Below are positions 6,685 to 11,793 of a stretch of 11,793 nt of DNA, in pieces. Source of the DNA: an uncultured Dehalococcoidia bacterium. GTDB taxonomy: Bacteria; Chloroflexota; Dehalococcoidia; Tepidiformales; Tepidiformaceae. The notes under the pieces are model-generated. The model had not been told where the DNA came from. It saw nothing but the letters and a program-made list of their open reading frames with translations, and searched no databases. Every line of letters starts with the position of its first letter. Positions within the stretch are counted from its first letter, which is position 1. Both the position numbers and the translations under genes were made by a program. The stretch lies in assembly GCA_937864275.1 (NCBI GenBank), contig CALMIW010000713.1, forward strand, positions 1 through 11,793, in the 5' to 3' direction.

Positions 6685-6702
6685 GTGATTGTATACAATC
6701 AC
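6685..6702. promoter_or_regulatory. 18-bp perfect palindrome, GntR-type operator
   Basis: GTGATTGTATACAATCAC is identical to its reverse complement over 18 bp. Its core TTGTATACAA resembles operators of GntR-family (FadR/HutC-like) regulators, from general knowledge. The right half contains TACAAT (6694-6699), a good -10 for the plus-strand gene starting at 6726, so bound protein would block that promoter. It also lies 123 bp upstream of the divergent crotonase start. No GntR regulator is encoded in the window. Confidence 0.65.
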
Positions 6703-6725
6703 CACACGTACCGGAGACCCGCCGC

Positions 6726-8072
6726 ATGGCTTCCTGGCTCACCTTCGCGAACGCCGCCGATCACTCCTCCACGACCGGCCCCGATTACTACCGCGACCAG
6801 TTCCCCTACACGCTCCCGCCACTCGTCCAGTTCGAGCGAGAACCGGTCCCGCTGAACCCCACGCACGACATCTGGATCACCGACACCACCTTCCGCGACG
6901 GCCAGCAGTCGCGCGCTCCGTACTCGGTCGACCAGATCGTCCGCCTCTACTCGCTCCTCCAGAGGCTCGGCGGCAAGCAGGGGATGGTCCGCCAGTCCGA
7001 GTTCTTCCTCTACACGAAGAAGGACCGCGAAGCGGTCGAGCGCTGCCAGGAACTCGGCTATCGCTTCCCGGAGATCACGGGCTGGATCCGCGGCACCCTC
7101 GCCGACTACCAGCTCGTCCGCTCCGCAGGGCTCAAGGAGACGGGCATCCTCACCTCTATCTCCGATTACCACATCTTTAAGAAGCTGAACTCGAACCGCG
7201 AAGCCGTCATCAACAGCTACCTCGAAGTCGTCGACGCGGCCCTGGCCGACGGCGTGATCCCCCGCTGCCACATCGAAGACAGCACCCGCGCCGACTTCTA
7301 CAACGTCGTCCTCCCGTTCGTGCAGCAACTCATGGAGCGCGGCAAGCAGGCTGGCATCCGGGTCAAGGTGCGCTACCCGGACACGATGGGCGTCGGTGTG
7401 AGCGACCCCTACGCGGCCCTTCCCCGCGGCATCCCGCGGCTCACGCACTTGCTCCACACGGAAGGCGGCGTGCCCAGCGAAGCGCTCGAGTTCCACGGCC
7501 AGAACGACCTCAACGCCATCATCCCGAACGCGGTCTCGGCCTGGCTCTACGGCGCCCGCTCGAACAACGGCCCCCTCCTCGGCATCGGCGAGCGAAGCGG
7601 CAACACCCCGATCGAGGCGCTCGTCTTCTGGCTCATCGGCCTCACCGGCGAGTCGCACGGCATCGACACCACGGTCATTTCGGAAATCGCCGACTACTAC
7701 CGCGAAATCGGCGAAATCGTGGACCAGCGGCTGCCGTTCGTGGGTTCGAACTTCAACGTCACGCGCGCGGGCATTCACGCCGACGGGATGATCAAGGATG
7801 AGGAGATTTACAACCCGTTCGATACGACCAGGCTGCTCAACCGGCCGCCCGGCGTGGCCATCACCGACAAGAGCGGCGCCGCCGGCCTGCTGATGTGGAT
7901 GCAAACCCACCGCCCGGCCGAAGCCGCCGGCCTGGACAAGCGCGACCCGCGCCTGGCGCGCGCCCTCGACATGGTGATGCGCCTCTACGACGACGGCCGC
8001 GTCATCGCCATCGCCGACGAAGAGGTGCACGAAATCCTGGACGAGGCATTCGCCGGGGTGGCGGTGGGCTAG
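6726..8072 (+). CDS. DRE-TIM metallolyase, Re-citrate synthase-like
   Basis: A 448-aa member of the homocitrate/isopropylmalate/citramalate synthase superfamily. After a roughly 48-residue N-terminal extension comes ITDTTFRDGQQSRAPYS (R57, D58), then RQSEFFLYTKKDREAVERC, ETGILTSISDYHIFKKLN, RCHIEDSTRADFYN, IGERSGNTPIEALV and GSNFNVTRAGIHADG. This set matches what I recall of Clostridium kluyveri Re-citrate synthase and its Dehalococcoides counterpart, which make citrate from acetyl-CoA and oxaloacetate with Re-face stereochemistry. Such genes are often labelled 2-isopropylmalate synthase. It lacks the LeuA C-terminal allosteric domain. The expected HxHND metal motif reads HGQND (H257, Q259), so the second His is Gln. 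ATG 6726 is chosen with GGAG 10 nt upstream; a longer in-frame start at 6675 would run through the palindrome. Substrate unproven. Confidence 0.87.
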   Translation: MASWLTFANAADHSSTTGPDYYRDQFPYTLPPLVQFEREPVPLNPTHDIWITDTTFRDGQQSRAPYSVDQIVRLYSLLQRLGGKQGMVRQSEFFLYTKKDREAVERCQELGYRFPEITGWIRGTLADYQLVRSAGLKETGILTSISDYHIFKKLNSNREAVINSYLEVVDAALADGVIPRCHIEDSTRADFYNVVLPFVQQLMERGKQAGIRVKVRYPDTMGVGVSDPYAALPRGIPRLTHLLHTEGGVPSEALEFHGQNDLNAIIPNAVSAWLYGARSNNGPLLGIGERSGNTPIEALVFWLIGLTGESHGIDTTVISEIADYYREIGEIVDQRLPFVGSNFNVTRAGIHADGMIKDEEIYNPFDTTRLLNRPPGVAITDKSGAAGLLMWMQTHRPAEAAGLDKRDPRLARALDMVMRLYDDGRVIAIADEEVHEILDEAFAGVAVG

Positions 8073-8090
8073 TCGGACGGTGGCCCGTGC

Positions 8091-8654
8091 TCAGGGCTCT
8101 TCGTTCGCGAGAGCCCGTCGCAACGCATCGAGGCGCTCAGTAACTCCCCACGTGCTTGCCCAGTCCTCCACATACCGCCAGTCGAGAGGCTCTTGCCGGG
8201 CCAGCGCCTCCGCGTCGAGGCGATCGCGCGATCGATTGGCAATCAGTTTGAGGATGATCAGGTCTTCAGGGGTGGCCACAGGCAACCACTGGCCTTCGCC
8301 TCGCACCGCCCGCTGGATCAGCAACCGCTGGAACGACGTCTTGGCAGCGATCAGGTCGACGATGTCGTGCGTGGCCTCACGCGTGAGCTGGACGAAGTCC
8401 GGCCCGGACGACGCATCGCCATCCTGGGCGCGACCGGTGACAAAACCTGCCTCACCCAGCAGCCTGCTGAGCGCTTCCATTCCCTCTCGGCCGGCAGCGA
8501 CAGTGAGGTCAATGTCCTTGGTGTAGCGAGGCTCTACGTATGTGTTGACCGCCGCGCCGCCAATCAACGCCACGTCGAGCTCCGCGGCGGCGACCATCGC
8601 AGCGAGTTCGCTCAAGAATGAGGAGTCGCCGAGGTCAGTCGTCGCAAAGTCCAA
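8091..8654 (-). CDS. Minimal nucleotidyltransferase (AbiEii/DUF6036-like)
   Basis: A 187-aa protein with a DNA polymerase beta-like nucleotidyltransferase core: GG at 32-33 in VALIGGAAVNTY, then the metal-binding DxD, D47 and D49, in RYTKDIDLTV. The later segment VATPEDLIILKLIANRSRDRLDAEAL is typical of AbiEii/DUF6036-type proteins, which are often the nucleotidyl-transferring toxin of two-gene toxin-antitoxin systems. The TTG start at 8654 overlaps the upstream small gene by 20 nt; an internal ATG would cut too close to the GG motif. It ends 18 nt from the convergent Re-citrate-synthase-like gene with no clear terminator between them. Toxicity and target are inference. Confidence 0.83.
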   Translation of the reverse strand: MDFATTDLGDSSFLSELAAMVAAAELDVALIGGAAVNTYVEPRYTKDIDLTVAAGREGMEALSRLLGEAGFVTGRAQDGDASSGPDFVQLTREATHDIVDLIAAKTSFQRLLIQRAVRGEGQWLPVATPEDLIILKLIANRSRDRLDAEALARQEPLDWRYVEDWASTWGVTERLDALRRALANEEP

Positions 8655-8871
8655 GTTCTCTGGCCCTGCGGAAGAACGCGGCGAGGTCGTCCTGCGGAGC
8701 GCGGTCAGCGTCGCGCGCGCCGCCGCGCCTGGAGAGGCGCTCGCTTCTCACGAGCCGTTCATTGACCGACAGGCTGCGGTGTTTCGCCAGTTCATCGGCA
8801 TGCACCGCCTCCATGAACTCGCCGAGACGGCGCATGTAGTCGCGGTCTGCTTCGGACACCTGTTCGGCCAC
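8635..8871 (-). CDS. Small partner protein of the nucleotidyltransferase, possible antitoxin
   Basis: A 78-aa, charged, helical-looking protein with no recognised family. The middle reads MEAVHADELAKHRSLSVNER and the end DDLAAFFRRARELGL. It overlaps the following nucleotidyltransferase gene by 20 nt, so the two are surely co-transcribed, in the order antitoxin then toxin. The GTG at 8871 is chosen because it lies exactly 6 nt after TATCAT, the leaderless arrangement seen elsewhere in the window. GTG 8859 is an alternative, and a TTG at 8946 gives a longer, less likely form. The antitoxin role is inferred from context only. Confidence 0.65.
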   Translation of the reverse strand: MAEQVSEADRDYMRRLGEFMEAVHADELAKHRSLSVNERLVRSERLSRRGGARDADRAPQDDLAAFFRRARELGLCDD

Positions 8872-8877
8872 ACCTTG

Positions 8878-8883
8878 ATGATA
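8878..8883 (-). promoter_or_regulatory. -10 box of the nucleotidyltransferase operon
   Basis: The minus strand reads TATCAT (5 of 6 to consensus), then CAAGGT, then GTG 8871. The start codon would be at +1. No clear -35. Confidence 0.42.
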
Positions 8884-8981
8884 CTCCAATCCCCGACCGG
8901 GCTTTTCGGCTCTCAGGTAGCAGCGACGCCGCGTCAAGGCATTCAATCTCGTCTCGGGTCATTCGGAAGTGAAGGTGACCG

Positions 8982-9007
8982 CGGCCGGCTGCCCTTCCGG
9001 CCGTTTT
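8982..9007 (+). terminator. Terminator-like hairpin with no obvious gene before it
   Basis: On the plus strand CGGCCGG and CCGGCCG form a 7-bp GC stem around an 8-nt loop, followed directly by TTTT. The shape fits a short intrinsic terminator, but no plus-strand gene ends nearby. It lies in the 224-bp divergent gap between the nucleotidyltransferase operon and the cupin gene. Confidence 0.3.
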
Positions 9008-9064
9008 GGCCGCGACGGATGGCCGTTGTGAAGTTGTGTGGCCAGGGAGACCATGCGTCCGTTG

Positions 9065-9081
9065 GCGGCGGCTTTCGCCGC
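9065..9081 (+). promoter_or_regulatory. Hairpin just upstream of the cupin Shine-Dalgarno
   Basis: GCGGCG pairs with CGCCGC around a GCTTT loop, ending 3 nt before the GGAGGT ribosome binding site at 9085-9090. If transcribed it could influence access to that site. In DNA this GC-rich such stems arise by chance. Confidence 0.25.
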
Positions 9082-9095
9082 GACGGAGGTGGCCA

Positions 9096-9482
9096 GTGTC
9101 CGAGCAACGTCCCCAACCAGTCGGCCGGTACGAGGTACTCGAAGACTTCGAATGCCATTCCGCAAGCGTCCGCGTCCTGAAGCTCGAGGGCGCGACAGAA
9201 CACATCGACCAGCATGTGCACCGGCGCTCTATGCAGATCTACCTCTCCATCGGCGGGACCGCGAGAGTGACAGTCGATGGGGTCACTCACCTGCCCCAAC
9301 CGTACGCCGCACTCGCCGTGTGGCCCGGGAGCGAACACGGCGCGGCGCCAGCGGGGAGCGAAGCGATACTCGTGAACATCTCCATCCCGCCGCTCACGGC
9401 CGACGACCAGTTGCCAGTCACGCCCGCCGAAGAGCCGGAAGATTTCCGTCTGCCCAGGGGTGACAGCGACATCGAGGATTGA
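9096..9482 (+). CDS. Single-domain cupin protein
   Basis: A 128-aa protein. Cupin motif 1 is seen as H40-x-H42 (DQHVHRRSMQIYLSIGGTARVTVDG), with Q47 where a Glu ligand is usual, and motif 2 ends in H81 (WPGSEHG). Metal binding through H40, H42 and H81 is plausible. Small cupins act as isomerases, dioxygenases or sugar/ligand sensors; nothing here decides which. The GTG at 9096 is chosen because GGAGGT lies 5 nt before it; upstream in-frame sequence to 9006 is not protein-like. It is divergent from the nucleotidyltransferase operon and convergent with the membrane protein gene ending at 9723. Substrate unknown. Confidence 0.83.
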   Translation: MSEQRPQPVGRYEVLEDFECHSASVRVLKLEGATEHIDQHVHRRSMQIYLSIGGTARVTVDGVTHLPQPYAALAVWPGSEHGAAPAGSEAILVNISIPPLTADDQLPVTPAEEPEDFRLPRGDSDIED

Positions 9483-9722
9483 GGACCGACAAAGACCGCC
9501 AATCTGCATCAATGCGTCGGGCCGAGAGACCTCGCCAGAGTTGAACACGGAAGGTGTCTTGGAGCCGGTGGGCTGGCCCCTCGGGCCTCTTCAGTTGAGT
9601 TCCCAGTCCGAGAGCACCCGCTTGCGTCCGCGCGCGGTGCGCTGGGATCTCGGCGAGTTACACGAGAGCCACAACAAGAAACCTCACGCGGCCGCTGCCT
9701 GCAGAGAGCCAAGGAGAGTCCG
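9483..9722. other. Convergent intergenic gap
   Basis: 240 bp between the convergent cupin and small membrane protein genes. The only structure I see is a short GGCCC-CTC-GGGCC hairpin at 9575-9587 without a clean T-run, a weak candidate terminator. Short ORFs here look like shadows. Confidence 0.4.
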
Positions 9723-10055
9723 TCAAGGAACGGTTCGTCGAGGCGTAGGCGTAATTTCTCCAGTGTCGCCTCCGGCGCCGCCCCCGAAGATCGCGACGAG
9801 CGAAGCGAACACAACTAGCAACACGATCAGCGCCACGAATGTGAGTACGATGAGGCTCATTGCTGTGAGCGCGCCCTTGCGAGATCGCGCCAGCAAGATG
9901 GCGGCGATCACCAGGAGCAGGCCGAGCGGCTGCAGGACGATACCTATGGAGTTGCCCAGCGGGAACCCGGCGAGGATGAGGAGAAGCCCGACCTCCCCCG
10001 CAATCATCGATAGCGGGGAAAGTCGACGTATTTCCGCGACGAGGCGGGTGATCAC
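9723..10055 (-). CDS. Small membrane protein with about three TM helices
   Basis: A 110-aa protein. A short basic N-terminus (MITRLVAEIRRLS) is followed by hydrophobic segments at about 17-32, 35-52 and 58-85, then a Gly/Thr/Pro-rich polar tail. No catalytic motif. The GTG at 10055 overlaps the stop of the exported-protein gene as GTGA, so it is translationally coupled to it. That suggests it anchors, exports or immunises against the upstream product, but no family was recognised. Longer in-frame versions to 10118 would overlap the upstream gene deeply and are rejected. Confidence 0.68.
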   Translation of the reverse strand: MITRLVAEIRRLSPLSMIAGEVGLLLILAGFPLGNSIGIVLQPLGLLLVIAAILLARSRKGALTAMSLIVLTFVALIVLLVVFASLVAIFGGGAGGDTGEITPTPRRTVP

Positions 10056-11038
10056 TCCCAAACGCACACGTTGGGTTTCCACTTGAGATGGGTGAGCGGA
10101 TTGCCATAGAGCGCCCACGCCGCAGGGTTGGGGTATGAGTAGCTCCTTGTGGGGAATGAACAGGTCGCGTAGCCGTTGTAGTAGCCGATGACGCGAGTCT
10201 CCGTGCTCGCATCTGCGTCGGGAGAGAGCACGTCGAAGAAGAGGCCTAAGGGAAATCCGTCAGAGTGGAATGGTCGGTTGTGGAACGTTGAGACGTTATT
10301 CCGGCAAGTCGCGTCTGAGGGGGTGTAAGCCGTAGCCTCCGGATATGCCAGATCCCACCAAGGATCGACACCGTCGTTCTTCGTCCAGGTCATGTAACTA
10401 GCGCAATAGCCATCCCACCACCAGCCCACGTGGATTTCATTCCAAAGCATATCGATTGTGCAGCAGTCGGCACCGATAATCTTCGCCTTGACTTGGCTGT
10501 AGGCCCACGCATTGAAAATCGACGCCGACCGTCCGAAACCGCCAACGGAGCGGGGCGATTTGTCTGGCGCCAAGGTGACCTCTGAGCCTAGTTGCAGACT
10601 CTGGCAGGAGAGCGGGCCTTCAACCGTCAGGCTATAGACCACCCCGTTCTCTTCTCCCGGGCCCGGGACTCCAGGCGCCACCACGACGACGCAGACGGCA
10701 CCCGGGTCCAAAGGCTCACCGGCGATGGAGGCCTCCACGGTGACCTTGCAATTTCCCTTGGACGTGACAACTTCAAATTTCTTGTTGTCGGCTTTTACCT
10801 CTCTGGTCGTCATTGACTCCCGCTTCTCCATCAGTTCACCGCAGGAATTTGGCTTTGCCGTGACAGACGCGGCAGCAGATTCTTGAGCGGGCGGTTCAAA
10901 CGGCAGGGGCGACTCGTCCTTACCCGTCGCGCCAACTTGAACCGACGCTGCTAGCACTGCGGCGACCCCGAGCAGGGTGAGTATCGCCGGAAGGAGTGGG
11001 CGCAACAAGCGCTGACTTCGAGGAAAAGAGAAGGGCAT
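10052..11038 (-). CDS. Cys- and Trp-rich exported protein, unknown family
   Basis: A 328-aa protein with an N-terminal signal peptide: basic residues R7-R13, a hydrophobic core at about 14-30, and possible cleavage after the AxA-like AVLAA near 31. The mature part has ten cysteines (66, 97, 116, 145, 192, 193, 212, 245, 293, 325), enough for up to five disulfides. The C-terminal half, about 170-328, is full of aromatics, with WWW at 206-208 and WW at 227-228. It contains ADCCTIDMLWNEIHVGWWWD and YYNGYATCSF. I do not recognise a family. AAGGAGGA 6 nt before ATG 11038 is an excellent Shine-Dalgarno. Base composition looks lower in GC than the metabolic genes. It is coupled to the small membrane gene downstream, and the HTH gene lies 190 nt upstream on the same strand. 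Confidence 0.82.
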   Translation of the reverse strand: MPFSFPRSQRLLRPLLPAILTLLGVAAVLAASVQVGATGKDESPLPFEPPAQESAAASVTAKPNSCGELMEKRESMTTREVKADNKKFEVVTSKGNCKVTVEASIAGEPLDPGAVCVVVVAPGVPGPGEENGVVYSLTVEGPLSCQSLQLGSEVTLAPDKSPRSVGGFGRSASIFNAWAYSQVKAKIIGADCCTIDMLWNEIHVGWWWDGYCASYMTWTKNDGVDPWWDLAYPEATAYTPSDATCRNNVSTFHNRPFHSDGFPLGLFFDVLSPDADASTETRVIGYYNGYATCSFPTRSYSYPNPAAWALYGNPLTHLKWKPNVCVWE

Positions 11039-11228
11039 TGGGAATCCTCCTTACCAAGGAACACTGAACTGGCGAAAGGGGAGGCGAAGTGCGGCCCACG
11101 GGGCGGGGTTTGCGAGCCGGAGCTTGCTGTCGAACTCTTCAACGAGCGACGCCACCCAAGCCCGACCGTTGTCCGCACCAAGTTACTGTCTGGTCGCTCA
11201 GGGGACGCTGAACAACGCACGTCGTAAG
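11039..11228. other. Gap between the HTH and exported-protein genes
   Basis: 190 bp between two same-strand genes. I see only the Shine-Dalgarno of the exported-protein gene at 11045-11052 and no confident promoter, terminator or ORF. Confidence 0.4.
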
Positions 11229-11579
11229 CTACGCGTCCGAAGCAGCGGATACTGACTTCGCACCGCTCAAAATCTGACAGTTTTGAATCATTTCGTGCGC
11301 GTGTTGCGTACAACAAGGAAAGTGCCGCCGCGTCCAGTGATTTAAGAGCGTGGTGCTCTCTGTCAGATCGATGTAGTCGAAGACGCGGTGCTTGAGGTCC
11401 GCGATGTGCCTGCGCATCGTCGCTTCGCTCTTGTGAAAGCCGGTCACCATCGCCTCAACGCTGTATCCGAACTCCAGGGCGGCAAGGAGCCGCGTTTCGA
11501 ACTCGCCGAGGTATGAGGGGTGCCGCGAGTCCAAGAGTGCCACGACCTTCGGTTCCGGTACCAAAGCCTGTATCGCCAT
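11229..11579 (-). CDS. Small LuxR/GerE-type helix-turn-helix protein
   Basis: A 116-aa protein. The segment ETRLLAALEFGYSVEAMVTG, followed by FHKSEATMRRHIADLKHRVF (about residues 28-67), fits the GerE/LuxR C-terminal HTH, with SEATMRRHI as the recognition-helix region (compare SxATVxxHL). There is no receiver or ligand-binding domain, so it is a stand-alone DNA-binding protein. The C-terminal tail contains CC and another Cys. ATG 11579 is preferred because GGAG lies 9 nt upstream; ATG 11594 would add five residues. It is probably transcribed toward the exported-protein gene and may regulate it. An extended -10-like TGCTAACCT lies upstream at 11616-11624. Function inferred. Confidence 0.68.
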   Translation of the reverse strand: MAIQALVPEPKVVALLDSRHPSYLGEFETRLLAALEFGYSVEAMVTGFHKSEATMRRHIADLKHRVFDYIDLTESTTLLNHWTRRHFPCCTQHAHEMIQNCQILSGAKSVSAASDA

Positions 11580-11615
11580 AGCTCCACACTCCATCCGTCA
11601 TGGGCTGTCGCCGGG

Positions 11616-11624
11616 AGGTTAGCA
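11616..11624 (-). promoter_or_regulatory. Candidate extended -10 for the HTH gene
   Basis: The minus strand reads TGCTAACCT: the TGn extension plus TAACCT, a weak hexamer. It would start transcription 15-30 nt before the possible ATG codons. No -35 seen. Confidence 0.25.
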
Positions 11625-11703
11625 CACCAATTCGCGCGGTTTCTACCGTGGGCGTTGCCCGTAGGCACCAACGCCGCCGGCGCCCAGTAGGTTCGTCGGC
11701 GCA

Positions 11704-11709
11704 TATACT
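11704..11709 (+). promoter_or_regulatory. -10 box of the right-edge gene, leaderless arrangement
   Basis: TATACT (5 of 6 to consensus), then CGGGGC (6 nt), then GTG 11716, the same spacing as pdxA. No Shine-Dalgarno intervenes. Confidence 0.45.
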
Positions 11710-11715
11710 CGGGGC

Positions 11716-11793
11716 GTGCGCGTGCTCTTCCTCGGCTCCAGCAACGACACCGGGAACTGGGTCGCGCCGACGCAGAAGAAGCACGTCATCGCC
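11716..11793 (+). CDS. Start of a gene cut by the right edge, possibly SGNH-type hydrolase
   Basis: 26 codons from GTG 11716 to the window end, beginning MRVLFLGSSNDTGNW. The first strand, VLFLG followed by S, resembles block I of SGNH/GDSL hydrolases (usually GDS), with GSS here. It is too short to identify with confidence. A TATACT box 6 nt before the GTG supports this start. It is divergent from the HTH gene. Confidence 0.5.
   Translation, partial: MRVLFLGSSNDTGNWVAPTQKKHVIA

Noticed and set aside
6699..8030. 443-aa minus-strand ORF antisense to the Re-citrate-synthase-like gene
   Set aside because: Low-complexity V/A/D/H-rich translation; the plus strand encodes clear superfamily motifs.
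8943..9548. 201-aa minus-strand ORF over the cupin gene
   Set aside because: The plus-strand cupin has a good Shine-Dalgarno and metal-ligand motifs; the antisense protein has none.
9541..9620. Possible tRNA or strong terminator in the convergent gap
   Set aside because: No T-arm GTTCGA motif or cloverleaf pairing; the GGCCC/GGGCC stem is short and lacks a T-run.
11455..11784. 109-aa minus-strand ORF across the divergent promoter region at the right end
   Set aside because: Out of frame with the HTH gene and covers both apparent promoters; composition is not protein-like.

Overview
The window is GC-rich DNA with no rRNA, tRNA, CRISPR array or recognisable insertion sequence. Gene content and style suggest a member of the Chloroflexota, most likely near Dehalococcoidia or a related lineage. 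The reasons are a citramalate synthase together with a Re-citrate-synthase-like enzyme, an LppX/LprG-like lipoprotein, family III CoA-transferase plus crotonase genes, frequent GTG/TTG starts, and several genes whose start codon lies 6-8 nt after a -10-like hexamer (apparent leaderless transcripts). This placement is inference from protein resemblance and was not computed.

Left part (1-6562), all on the minus strand. Reading in the direction of transcription: a divergent crotonase-family gene, a family III CoA-transferase, a lipoprotein, two overlapping small membrane proteins, pdxA (with its own apparent leaderless promoter), an RHH/PIN (VapBC-type) toxin-antitoxin pair, then a 21-codon leader ORF with a strong hairpin followed by cimA, which runs off the left edge. 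The themes are acyl-CoA chemistry, vitamin B6 and isoleucine precursor synthesis, with a stability module inserted between metabolic genes.

Centre (6563-8072). A 163-bp divergent region carries an 18-bp perfect palindrome of GntR-operator type, overlapping a -10-like box. It lies in front of a plus-strand DRE-TIM metallolyase that looks like Re-type citrate synthase. One of its two expected metal-binding histidines is a glutamine. The palindrome may co-regulate this gene and the divergent crotonase/CoA-transferase genes.

Right part (8073-11793). This is more accessory in character. It holds a small protein plus a minimal nucleotidyltransferase (toxin-antitoxin-like pair), a divergent single-domain cupin, then a lower-GC minus-strand block with a small LuxR/GerE-type HTH protein, a cysteine- and tryptophan-rich exported protein of unknown family, and a translationally coupled small membrane protein. 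At the right edge a plus-strand gene begins, possibly an SGNH-type hydrolase, with a -10 box placed for a leaderless mRNA.

Most promising for follow-up: the cimA leader (leaderless mini-ORF plus hairpin, a candidate attenuator), the palindrome and the Q-substituted Re-citrate-synthase-like protein, the crotonase lacking both canonical glutamates, and the unknown exported-protein cluster.
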